DNA of 8,797 nt, taken from positions 1 through 8,797 of the forward strand of contig CACXFZ010000206.1 of assembly GCA_902767025.1 (NCBI GenBank), written 5' to 3'. Shown here piece after piece: positions 1 to 6,200 of this stretch; position 1 is the stretch's first letter; every line of letters begins with the position of its first letter. Below the pieces are notes generated by a model, which was not told the origin of the DNA, did not search any database, and saw nothing but the letters and a program-made list of their open reading frames with translations. The position numbers and the translations under genes are program-made. Source of the stretch: an uncultured Coriobacteriaceae bacterium (lineage in GTDB: Bacteria > Actinomycetota > Coriobacteriia > Coriobacteriales > Eggerthellaceae).

Positions 1-165
1 AAGGGAAGCAAGTACGTCTACACGCTCAACGGCAGCGGCCTTGCCGTGGGCCGCACGATGGCGGCCATCATCGAGAACTACCAGAACGCCGACGGCACCA
101 TCACCGTCCCCGACGCCTTGGTGCCCTACATGGGCGGCGTGAAGGTCATCGAGCCTGCGCGCTAG
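1..165 (+). CDS. serS: Seryl-tRNA synthetase, C-terminal fragment (5' end outside window)
   Basis: The open frame from base 1 encodes the last 54 residues of a protein and stops at TAG 163-165. It contains TLNGSGLAVGRT, then an ENYQ segment, and VPDALVPYMGG near the end. These match the conserved C-terminal end of class II seryl-tRNA synthetase: motif 3, with the Arg that contacts ATP (GRT), and the usual 'P..L.PYMGG' terminus. The enzyme charges tRNA-Ser (and tRNA-Sec where present) with serine in the cytoplasm. Only this end is visible, so start, promoter and N-terminal coiled-coil arm cannot be judged. The next gene starts 24 bases after the stop, in the same reading frame, so co-transcription is likely. 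Family recognition is from memory of the motif and is very secure. Confidence 0.95.
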   Translation, partial: KGSKYVYTLNGSGLAVGRTMAAIIENYQNADGTITVPDALVPYMGGVKVIEPAR

Positions 166-189
166 TCCTTAGCGGACCTGCCGACATCC

Positions 190-1014
190 GTGCCCACGCG
201 CCGAGACACACACCCGGGCCAGACGCACGCACGCGCACCGCGCGGCTCGGTTGCCCGCGTCGTGCGCACGGTCGTGCTCGTGCTGTTGGCGCTGCTGATC
301 GTGGCGATGGGCCTGTTCACGTGGAACCGGTGGTTCCGCTTCGACGACGCCGCCGACCTGCAGGGAGTCTGGCGCAGCACGGAAGGGTCGGCCACGCTGG
401 CCCTGGACGGGTCGCGGATGCTGGTCGACGGGCAGGTGGCCTACGACTACGAAGTCGACGCGGCTTCGAAGACGATCGCCTACACCTTCGGGGGAGCGCA
501 GGGGACATCGTCCTATCGGTTCGGCGACGGCCGCTCCACGCTGGTGCTCGAGGACAACGGGGCGACCGATTGGCTGATGGCCTTCCATCTGAAGGAAGAC
601 GAGGTGCTCGCAGGCGGGCAGGTGCCCGAGGGTTGCACGCGCCTGAAGCGCACGGACGAGGACGTAGCCAAGGCCTTCCAGGCATACGACAAGAAGCCCG
701 CCGACGCGGACGGGCAGGCAGCCGACGAGGAGGGCGCGCGTTCCGACGAGCTGCAATCGCAGGACACGTCCGCGACCATGCCCACCTACCAGGATGTGGC
801 AAACGACCAGCAGAACGCCTCTGGGGAATGGCAGGGCGATGACTGGTCTCAAGGCTATGCCCAAGACGACTACTACGCGCAGGGCACTGCAGACGGCACG
901 TGGCAGTACTCCGCCTACGACGATGGATCGTACGCAACCTACGACGATGGCGCCTATGCGGGCTACGACGGCACCTACGGCACGGGGGCCGGCACGTCGG
1001 GCCAGGGCTGGTAG
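190..1014 (+). CDS. Membrane-anchored protein with lipocalin-like domain and Tyr/Asp/Gly-rich tail
   Basis: A 274-residue protein. Residues 1-23 are basic. One hydrophobic helix spans about 24-44 (VVRTVVLVLLALLIVAMG), giving a type II anchor with the rest outside. Residues about 57-125 begin LQGVWRS and alternate short beta-strand-like segments (SATLALDG, AYDYEVD, TIAYTFG, STLVLEDNG). This resembles the small lipocalin-like 'G.W....' domains found in surface proteins of Firmicutes and Actinobacteria. Residues 165-215 are acidic and disordered-looking, and 216-274 is rich in Tyr, Asp and Gly with a repeated YDDG-x-YA unit. The start is GTG at 190, 24 bases after serS. No strong ribosome binding site precedes it, so a GTG inside the basic segment is a possible alternative. 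Function is unknown; a surface or envelope role is inferred from topology. Confidence 0.75.
   Translation: MPTRRDTHPGQTHARAPRGSVARVVRTVVLVLLALLIVAMGLFTWNRWFRFDDAADLQGVWRSTEGSATLALDGSRMLVDGQVAYDYEVDAASKTIAYTFGGAQGTSSYRFGDGRSTLVLEDNGATDWLMAFHLKEDEVLAGGQVPEGCTRLKRTDEDVAKAFQAYDKKPADADGQAADEEGARSDELQSQDTSATMPTYQDVANDQQNASGEWQGDDWSQGYAQDDYYAQGTADGTWQYSAYDDGSYATYDDGAYAGYDGTYGTGAGTSGQGW
911..959 (+). repeat. 24-bp coding repeat giving YDDG octapeptides
   Basis: The 13-base string CCTACGACGATGG occurs at 914-926 and again at 938-950, a 24-base period. It encodes two copies of an octapeptide of the form AYDDGSYA / TYDDGAYA in the tail of the membrane-anchored protein. A degenerate third unit (GYDGTYG) follows. 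Confidence 0.7.
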
Positions 1015-1016
1015 CC

Positions 1017-1520
1017 ATGCAGGGCCTCGACCCCACTGCGGCAGCACCGGCACTGTCAATCACGCACATACGCATCGAGCGCGACCGTGCGCTGTTCGAC
1101 ATCATGCTTGGCGCCGGGGCCCCGCACTACACCGATACGGACCTGGCAGGGCTCGTCGTGCGCATGCGCCCGCGCCTGCCCGAGCATGCCTGCGTGAACG
1201 CGCGCAGCCGTGCAGGGGAGTGCGAGCCCTTCTTCTCGAGCGTGATCGAGGACACGTCGCTGCCGCATTTGCTCGAGCACGTGGCCATCGACGTGCTCAT
1301 CGAACGGTCGCTGCAGGAAAGCGAAGCCGCCCGCCCGTCGGCACCGTCGCCCGACCGCACGTTCGTGGGAACCAGCGAGTGGGTCGACGAGCAGGCGGGC
1401 ACGGCGCGGGTGGCGCTGTCCTGCCAGGACGATCTGGAAGTGCTTGCCGCGGTCAAGGAAGCGGTGCGCATCGTCAACGATTGCGTCGCACAGGTTTGCG
1501 GCTTTTCGACAGCTTCGTAA
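1017..1520 (+). CDS. Small protein resembling the N-terminal domain of cyanophycin synthetase
   Basis: A 167-residue protein that starts at ATG 1017, 2 bases after the preceding stop, so it is probably translationally coupled. There is no signal peptide or membrane helix. Residues 46-58 read LVVRMRPRLPEHA, 81-92 read SLPHLLEHVAID, and 117-119 read VGT, followed by a beta segment and a helix (LEVLAAVKEAVRIVN, 140-154). That order matches the non-catalytic N-terminal domain of cyanophycin synthetase (CphA): 'L..LP.L.EH', then 'H..EHVALELQ', then a Gly-Thr segment and a final helix of the form 'AA..AV.L'. In CphA this domain precedes an ATP-grasp and a Mur-ligase-like domain; both are absent here and the frame closes normally. 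It therefore cannot make cyanophycin alone. It may be a stand-alone binding domain or a diverged relative. Function is not known; the resemblance is from remembered motifs. Confidence 0.7.
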   Translation: MQGLDPTAAAPALSITHIRIERDRALFDIMLGAGAPHYTDTDLAGLVVRMRPRLPEHACVNARSRAGECEPFFSSVIEDTSLPHLLEHVAIDVLIERSLQESEAARPSAPSPDRTFVGTSEWVDEQAGTARVALSCQDDLEVLAAVKEAVRIVNDCVAQVCGFSTAS

Positions 1521-1550
1521 CTTATGCGCGCGCCCTGCGCGTCGGCGCAC

Positions 1551-1556
1551 TATAAT
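1551..1556 (+). promoter_or_regulatory. Putative -10 box (TATAAT) for the YtxH gene
   Basis: A perfect TATAAT stands in an otherwise GC-rich gap, 45 bases before the YtxH start codon. No convincing -35 element lies 16-19 bases upstream, where the sequence is GC-alternating (GCGCGC). Position between two genes and upstream of a strong ribosome binding site supports it as the start of a new transcription unit. Confidence 0.55.
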
Positions 1557-1589
1557 GAATGCGTTCGATATCTGGACAACCGAGCCCCT

Positions 1590-1596
1590 AAGGAGG
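1590..1596 (+). promoter_or_regulatory. Strong ribosome binding site for the YtxH gene
   Basis: AAGGAGG ends 5 bases before ATG 1602. It fixes that ATG as the start over an in-frame upstream ATG at 1524, which also lies before the TATAAT box. Confidence 0.85.
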
Positions 1597-1601
1597 CAAT
1601 C

Positions 1602-2204
1602 ATGGCTTTGAGACTTGGATCGTTTATCGTGGGTGGCATCGTCGGTGCGGCCGCTGCGCTGCTGTACGCTCCGCGCACGGGCGAGGAAACGCGCGCATTC
1701 GTGGCCGACAAGGCGAACGAGGCATGGGGTCAGGCCCAGCAGGCCACCGGCGCCGTGCAAGAGCGTGGCCAGCAGGTCTACGATGACGCCGTGAACGCCG
1801 GCCAGTCCGCCTACCAGAACGCCGCCGAGGGCGCCAAGCAGGCGACCCAGAGCGCAAGCGACACCGCCCAGGGCATCTTCGGCCGCGCCCAGCAGACCTT
1901 CAACCAGGTCACGGGCCAGGCACAGGAGAAGTTCCAGGGTGTCGTGGACAAGGTGCAGGACGTGCGCGGCAACGCGACTCCGACCGTAGTCGACAAGAAC
2001 GACGAGCTGCGCGAGAAGATCGAGGCAGCACGCCAGCGCATCGCCAGCCAGGTGGCCAAGAACGCCGAGGCGGCCAAGGAAGCCGCCGAGGGCGCGACGG
2101 AAGAAGCCGTCGACGCAGAAGCGGAGATCAAGGATGTCGCGGAAGAGGCTGCCGAAGAGGCTGCAGAGGCCGTAGAGGCCGAAGCCGAGGCTACCGAAGA
2201 ATAG
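1602..2204 (+). CDS. YtxH domain-containing protein with acidic helical tail
   Basis: A 200-residue protein beginning with the YtxH signature: a small Gly/Ala-rich hydrophobic segment (LGSFIVGGIVGAAAALLYAP, residues 4-23) followed directly by APRTGEETR (23-31). This is the hallmark of the family (related to Bacillus YtxH/GvpP general-stress proteins). Residues 32-135 are a long amphipathic, Gln/Ala-rich helical region with repeated 11-residue-like spacing (AQQATG, AEGAKQAT, DTAQG, AQQTF), similar in style to LEA or apolipoprotein-type helices. Residues 150-200 are very acidic and nearly all Ala and Glu. It is probably membrane-associated by the N-terminus with the helix lying along or near the membrane. 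YtxH proteins are linked to general stress in Bacillus; the exact role is unknown. It is followed by a hairpin and then a PRC-barrel gene, a common partner. Confidence 0.88.
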   Translation: MALRLGSFIVGGIVGAAAALLYAPRTGEETRAFVADKANEAWGQAQQATGAVQERGQQVYDDAVNAGQSAYQNAAEGAKQATQSASDTAQGIFGRAQQTFNQVTGQAQEKFQGVVDKVQDVRGNATPTVVDKNDELREKIEAARQRIASQVAKNAEAAKEAAEGATEEAVDAEAEIKDVAEEAAEEAAEAVEAEAEATEE

Positions 2205-2225
2205 CTCCATTGCCCAAGAACCTTG

Positions 2226-2257
2226 ACGGCGCTCTTTGCTCGTGAAGAGCGCCGTTT
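2226..2257 (+). terminator. Hairpin with short T tail between the YtxH and PRC-barrel genes
   Basis: ACGGCGCTCTT (2226-2236) and AAGAGCGCCGT (2245-2255) are perfect 11-base inverted repeats around an 8-base loop, followed by TT. The stem is strong but the T run is only three bases including the stem end. Only 18 bases separate it from the next start codon, so it may be a partial terminator or an mRNA-processing stem rather than a full stop. Confidence 0.65.
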
Positions 2258-2264
2258 CACATGC

Positions 2265-2270
2265 AGAGGA
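2265..2270 (+). promoter_or_regulatory. Ribosome binding site deciding the PRC-barrel start
   Basis: AGAGGA ends 5 bases before ATG 2276. An in-frame ATG at 2261 lies before this site and has no such motif at proper distance (its upstream sequence is the hairpin arm), so 2276 is preferred. Confidence 0.7.
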
Positions 2271-2275
2271 CTTGT

Positions 2276-3085
2276 ATGTCCAACACCATCACCTACAGCA
2301 CGAAGAAGCTCCAGGGCGTCCGCGTCGTCGGCGGCAAGAGCGGCAGCAAGCGCATCGGGAAGGTGCGCCGGTTCGTGTTCCATCCAACGTCGAAGCGCTG
2401 CGTGGGCTTCATCGTGAAACGTCCCGACCTGGCGCTGATGTTCCGCCGTCGGGACCTGTTCATCCCCGTCGACGGCTTCGAGATCGAAGACGGCCGCGTC
2501 GCGATCTTCCATGGCGAAAAGGACATGGAGGGCAAGCAGGCGATCGCGCGCCTGGGCCTGGATTGGGATTCGTGCACCATGTGGGAAGGCATGCCGATAC
2601 TCACCGAATCCGGCGAAGAGCTGGGAACGGTGGGCGACGTCGTCTTCGCGCGCGGCACCGGCAAGGTCATCTCGATCACGGCCAACCAAGGGGCGACGGC
2701 GAAGACGCTGCTGGGGCAGAAGGTCATCCCCGCCAAGCTCATCCGCGGCTTCAAACTCGGGCGCGGCGTCGAGCTGGCGGTCGAAGGCGACGAGGTATCT
2801 TCCGAGGGCGAGCCGGTGCGCGGCGCCATCTTGGTGTCCGACCAGGTGCTCCAGACGCAAAACGAAGGCGGCCTTGCGGAAAAAGCCGGGCAGAAGACGG
2901 CAGTGGCCAAGCACAAGACCAAGCAGGCGGTCGATGCGGCCAAGCCCAAGGTCGACGAAGTGGCCAAGAAGACCGGCGATGCCATCAACAAGGGCGCCTA
3001 CACGGTGGGCAAGCAGCTCAAGGCGTCGAAGGGGATGTTCGCCGAATTCAAGAAGGAATACGACAAAGCGGTGAAGGATGAGTAG
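2276..3085 (+). CDS. PRC-barrel domain protein with Lys-rich helical tail
   Basis: A 269-residue protein with no signal peptide or membrane helix. Residues about 11-80 form a first PRC-barrel-like unit (LQGVRVVGG... RIGKVRRFVFHPTSKRCVGFIVKR... FIPVDGFEIEDGRVAIF). Residues about 103-170 repeat the plan (WEGMPILTESGEELGTVGDVVF, then VISITA, KVIPAKLIRGF). The pattern 'G..V....G..iG.V.d..fd......g..v' followed by an 'iP...i' strand is typical of PRC barrels, which occur in ribosome maturation factor RimM and photosynthetic reaction centre subunit H, and in many stress-linked actinobacterial proteins. Residues 200-269 form a Lys/Ala helical tail (KTKQAVDAAK, KKTGDAINKG). The stop overlaps the next gene by 8 bases, so the pair is almost certainly one operon. 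Substrate or partner unknown; a scaffold or membrane-surface role is inferred. Confidence 0.82.
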   Translation: MSNTITYSTKKLQGVRVVGGKSGSKRIGKVRRFVFHPTSKRCVGFIVKRPDLALMFRRRDLFIPVDGFEIEDGRVAIFHGEKDMEGKQAIARLGLDWDSCTMWEGMPILTESGEELGTVGDVVFARGTGKVISITANQGATAKTLLGQKVIPAKLIRGFKLGRGVELAVEGDEVSSEGEPVRGAILVSDQVLQTQNEGGLAEKAGQKTAVAKHKTKQAVDAAKPKVDEVAKKTGDAINKGAYTVGKQLKASKGMFAEFKKEYDKAVKDE

Positions 3086-4238
3086 CGACATGCCCGCAGA
3101 GAGGCCGGCTGGCAAACCCGCATCGCCTTCGGCCGCGGGCGGCACGCCGGTGCCCGCAGCCAAGCAAGCGCCCGCAGCCAAGCCCGCTGCAGCTGGAAGC
3201 AAGCCACCTGCGACCGGCAAGCCGACGTCGGCCCCCAAACCCGCCGCAACCGGCAAGCCGGCCGCGAAGCAGGCACCCACGGGCAAGCCGGCCGCGAAGC
3301 AGGCGCCCACGGGCAAACAGGCTTCGGCTCCCAAGCCCCCTGCGTCCGGCAAGCCCGCACCTGCAGGCAAGCCGGCATCGAAGCCGGCAGCTCCCGCACA
3401 GGCATCCGCCGGCAAGCCGAAGGCATCCCCCAAACCCGCCGCGGCTTCCAAGTCCCCCGCGACCACCAAGCCCGCCCCGGGCTCCAAGCAGGCAGCGGCC
3501 CCCAAGGCCAGCGACCAGGAAGTGACGGTCTTCGGCAAGACGATGAAGAAGGCCGACGTCTTCAAGCTGTGGGGACTGCTCGCGTTCTTCGTCATCATGG
3601 TGGTCATCGTGGTGCTGCTGTGGCCCATGCTGGGGCAGCTGCTCCAGCCGGAGGGGCGCGAGGAACTGATCACGCGCGTACGCGAAGCCGGCCCTCTGGG
3701 TGTGCTGATACTGCTGGGGCTGCAGTTCCTGCAGATCGTGGTCGCCTTCATTCCCGGCGAAGTGGTCCAGGTTGCCGCCGGCATCCTGTACGGGCCTTGG
3801 CTGGGTGCGCTGATCATCCTGGTGGGATGCTATTTCTCGAGCTGGTTCATCTACGAGCTCGTCCATCGCCTCGGCCAGCCCTTCGTCGAGGCGATGGTGC
3901 CCACGAAGTACCTGGACAAGTTCCGCGCCTTCGAGCAGAAGGGGCGCCTCGTTCCCCTGGTTGCCATCCTGTTCCTGATACCGGGCCTTCCGAAGGACAC
4001 CTTCACCTACCTGGTGCCTCTCACCGGCATGCCCCGCCGGCAGTTCCTGAACGTGACCACGCTGGCGCGCATTCCCGGGGTGCTCATGTCGACGATTGCC
4101 GCGTCGGGCCTGGAAAAGGGGTCCTACGTTTCCAGCATCATCATCTTTGCCGTCCTGGCCGTCCTGGCCGTGCTCGCCTGGGTGTTCAAGGACCGTCTGA
4201 TCGACTTGATCTCCCGCGGTCCGTCCCGCAAGGATTAA
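3078..4238 (+). CDS. TVP38/TMEM64 (SNARE_assoc/DedA-superfamily) membrane protein with long Lys/Ala/Pro N-terminal extension
   Basis: A 386-residue protein. Residues 9-145 hold about 22 Lys, much Ala and Pro, and no Asp or Glu: a disordered basic tail. Residues 146-386 are the membrane part, with helices at about 164-184, 205-223, 232-256, 292-312 and 350-371. Family motifs are FIPGEVVQVAAGILYGPWLG (224-243) and the re-entrant FLIPGLPKDTFTYL (299-312), followed by ARIPG (330-334), all characteristic of TVP38/TMEM64 proteins. Relatives (DedA, VTT domain) move or scramble lipids such as undecaprenyl phosphate or phospholipids; which substrate applies here cannot be read. The start ATG 3078 lies inside the end of the PRC gene with GAAGG immediately before it, too close for a normal site. 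ATG 3090 (residue 5) has the same GAAGG at 12 bases and is an alternative. Usual family length is about 200-240, so the tail is an addition. Confidence 0.88.
   Translation: MSSDMPAERPAGKPASPSAAGGTPVPAAKQAPAAKPAAAGSKPPATGKPTSAPKPAATGKPAAKQAPTGKPAAKQAPTGKQASAPKPPASGKPAPAGKPASKPAAPAQASAGKPKASPKPAAASKSPATTKPAPGSKQAAAPKASDQEVTVFGKTMKKADVFKLWGLLAFFVIMVVIVVLLWPMLGQLLQPEGREELITRVREAGPLGVLILLGLQFLQIVVAFIPGEVVQVAAGILYGPWLGALIILVGCYFSSWFIYELVHRLGQPFVEAMVPTKYLDKFRAFEQKGRLVPLVAILFLIPGLPKDTFTYLVPLTGMPRRQFLNVTTLARIPGVLMSTIAASGLEKGSYVSSIIIFAVLAVLAVLAWVFKDRLIDLISRGPSRKD
3252..3311 (+). repeat. Two tandem 30-bp repeats in the Lys/Ala/Pro tail
   Basis: Unit 3252-3281 is repeated at 3282-3311 with one difference (A to G in the Pro-preceding codon region), and a partial third copy starts GGCAAACAGG at 3312. 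The unit encodes the decapeptide GKPAAKQAPT. The near-identity suggests recent duplication. Confidence 0.85.
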
Positions 4239-4295
4239 TCGCACGCATCCCCTGGGCGGCGTCGGCGCGTCTGCACATGCCCGGACCATGAAGGG

Positions 4296-4967
4296 CTAGC
4301 GCTGGGCGCAGGCAACCAACTCCACATCCGCGCAATCGGACAGGTCGGGCGCACCGTCCCCGAGCCACATGGGCACCGCCGACTCGTCGAGCACGACCGG
4401 CATGCGGTTGTGGATGGGGGCCACCCAGCGGTTGGAGGCGCAGGTCAGGATCGAAAACGCTTCCTGGTCGCACAGCCCCGCCATCAGCAGCGTTTCCTGA
4501 TGCGGAAGGGTGAACAGGTACGGCACCTTGATGGGCTTGCCGGTGCGCTTGCTGGGCATGGTCTGCGTGGCATGCGGCTCGAAGAAGCCGCGCGACCCCA
4601 CCAGGCAGCGGCCGTCGTGCAGCAGCCTGTTCCAGACGTTGCCGTCCTCGCGCGCCTTTTCGATGCGCGCGTTGAACACCGGCCCCTTGCTCCACGGCAG
4701 GGCGAACCCCCAATGGCGAAGCGCGATGCGAACGGCGTCGTCGCGTAGATACGCCACCGGCACCAGCGAGCCGGGGAAGGCGTCAGGCGGCGTGGTCTGG
4801 GGTTGTGCTGGCTCGTCCAGGGATGCGAAGGGAAGCTGGGGCTGGACGGGCTTTGCGGGTTGCGGGGCTGCTTCGGGCGCGGATTCGTCCACCTGGGCCT
4901 CGATGCCCAGGTCTCGCAGCACGTCGGCGAACTCGCGCGTGGTCAAGGGTATGAATCTGCCGCACAT
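4296..4967 (-). CDS. SRAP-domain protein (HMCES/YedK family, abasic-site DNA-protein crosslink)
   Basis: A 223-residue protein beginning MCGRF, the invariant SRAP start whose Cys2, after Met removal, forms a thiazolidine link with abasic sites in single-stranded DNA. Further family residues are Asn99 and Arg101 in FNARIEKA, Glu130 in GFFEPH and His186 in IHNRMP, with the WGFALPW strand at 86-92. It protects abasic sites from error-prone handling and strand breakage and can self-release. Two oddities: the usual GFYEW is GFFEPH, and residues 29-66 are a Pro/Gln/Ala-rich insertion. Start is set by the need for Cys at position 2; the upstream site is weak. It lies 38 bases after the serine hydrolase stop on the same strand and so may be co-transcribed with it. 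It converges on the TVP38 gene across a 57-base gap with no clear terminator. Confidence 0.92.
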   Translation of the reverse strand: MCGRFIPLTTREFADVLRDLGIEAQVDESAPEAAPQPAKPVQPQLPFASLDEPAQPQTTPPDAFPGSLVPVAYLRDDAVRIALRHWGFALPWSKGPVFNARIEKAREDGNVWNRLLHDGRCLVGSRGFFEPHATQTMPSKRTGKPIKVPYLFTLPHQETLLMAGLCDQEAFSILTCASNRWVAPIHNRMPVVLDESAVPMWLGDGAPDLSDCADVELVACAQR

Positions 4968-5005
4968 GGCGCTTGCTTTCAGCTGGCCCGTCGCCCGCGT
5001 CGGCG

Positions 5006-6196
5006 CTAGGCCAGCCCGTCGCGTGCGTCGTAGAGCGCCTGCGCCAGCGCGGATACGCGCTCGTAGGATGTGCCGCCGTCGTCCTGGTCCGTCATGATCA
5101 CCATCAGGTAGTCGCGGCCGTCGCTGGAGCGGACGATGCCGGCGTCGCACACGGCGCTCACGTCGGAATCGGAAATCCACCCGCCCTTGTTCCACACGCT
5201 CGCGCCCGAATCCTCCAGGCCCGTGCGGATGAACGAGGTGGACGTGCTGGATGTGGTTTCCAGCAGCCACTGGGCGTTTTCGCTGCCCGACATCACGTAC
5301 TGGAACATCTCGCTCCACAGGCTTGCCATCTTCTTCGCGCTGGTGTTGGGATACCACCCGTAGGCGGGGTCCTGGGTGATGCCGTGGCTTGCGAGCCAGT
5401 CGTAGAACTCCTGGTCGTCGTACTTGTAGTGCAGCGAGTCGTACGAATCGTTGTCGGACCAGGTGATGGCCGCGTGGATGTTCTCGCGGTCGGATTCGCT
5501 GAGCTCCTCGCCGTTTTCCGACCGCTGCAGCAGGTAGAAGGCGTACGGGGCCTTGAACGAGCTTGCGGTGTAGAACTCCTGATCGGCGTTCTGGCAGTAC
5601 CCCTTGCCCGAGGTTAGGTCCAAAAAGACGAACGAGCATTCGTTCTCCTGCGTGATCGCGCCTGTGGCCCCGTCGATGGCAACGCGCGCGTCGAGCCCGA
5701 TTTCGGGGGCACGCGCAGCGGGGTTGATCGTGAAGCCGGTCAGCGTGGCGTCCCCCGGGATCGTGGAGAAGTCGGCCGTCGCCAGGTCGAGGGGCGGGGT
5801 GGCAGGCTCGCTCGACGATTCCCGCGCGAGCGCCTCGTCCTCGTCCTGCTTGTGCGAGCTGTCCTTTGCCTGCTTGGCGGAGTCGGCCTGGGCTTGCGCG
5901 GTCGTTGCGCTGGTGTCCAAACCGAAGGTGGCAATCGTGTTCGTGATGCGCGAGCGGATGTCGGGATTGAACGCGCCGAGCCCCACCAGGGCGGCCACGG
6001 CCACGACAACCGCGATGCCCGCGAACGCGATGCGCTTGCGCGAGCGCTTCCGGCGGGGGACTTCGATGCTGTTGTCCCAGCCGTTGATGAAGGGGGAGTC
6101 CTCTTTCATCCCAGCAGCATGGGCGCCGCGCACGGCGCTGTCTTCAACGTGGCTGTGCTTGCCCCGCACGTGTTTGCCGGAACCGATTTTGCTCAC
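5006..6196 (-). CDS. Membrane-anchored serine hydrolase of the class A beta-lactamase/PBP fold
   Basis: A 396-residue protein from GTG 6196. Residues 1-47 are a cytoplasmic, His/Lys-rich segment; 48-55 are RRKRSRKR; 56-76 a membrane helix; 77-140 a low-complexity extracellular linker (Ala/Gln/Lys/Glu). The catalytic domain starts near 160. It shows SSFK (212-215) as SxxK with nucleophile Ser212 and Lys215, SDN at 247-249 and KGG at 337-339 in place of KTG. The TSAKKMASLW segment (285-294) matches the 'TSA.DM..L' helix of class A-like enzymes. No ExxLN omega-loop motif is seen, so efficient beta-lactam hydrolysis is doubtful; a cell-wall peptidase or other serine hydrolase role is equally possible. 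GTG 6196 is chosen because of a very strong ribosome binding site; an upstream ATG at 6253 has none. Confidence 0.85.
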   Translation of the reverse strand: MSKIGSGKHVRGKHSHVEDSAVRGAHAAGMKEDSPFINGWDNSIEVPRRKRSRKRIAFAGIAVVVAVAALVGLGAFNPDIRSRITNTIATFGLDTSATTAQAQADSAKQAKDSSHKQDEDEALARESSSEPATPPLDLATADFSTIPGDATLTGFTINPAARAPEIGLDARVAIDGATGAITQENECSFVFLDLTSGKGYCQNADQEFYTASSFKAPYAFYLLQRSENGEELSESDRENIHAAITWSDNDSYDSLHYKYDDQEFYDWLASHGITQDPAYGWYPNTSAKKMASLWSEMFQYVMSGSENAQWLLETTSSTSTSFIRTGLEDSGASVWNKGGWISDSDVSAVCDAGIVRSSDGRDYLMVIMTDQDDGGTSYERVSALAQALYDARDGLA

Positions 6197-6200
6197 TTGT

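Noticed and set aside
1521..1550. GCGCGC-rich hairpin as terminator after the CphA-N-like gene
   Set aside because: Pairing is short and ambiguous from alternating GC and no T tract follows.
1056..2210. Minus-strand open frame with hydrophobic Leu/Gly-rich product
   Set aside because: It is the reverse complement of Ala/Gln/Glu codons in the YtxH gene and runs across a promoter and a second gene. No ribosome binding site.
3252..3330. CRISPR-like direct repeats
   Set aside because: The repeats are directly adjacent with no spacers and stay in frame within a coding region as a decapeptide.
1811..3817. Very long minus-strand open frame under the YtxH, PRC-barrel and TVP38 genes
   Set aside because: It mirrors GC-rich codons of three well-supported plus-strand genes. 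Its product is low-complexity with no family motifs and no start site.
4239..4295. Terminator between the converging TVP38 and SRAP genes
   Set aside because: No stem longer than about four base pairs with a T tail could be found on either strand.
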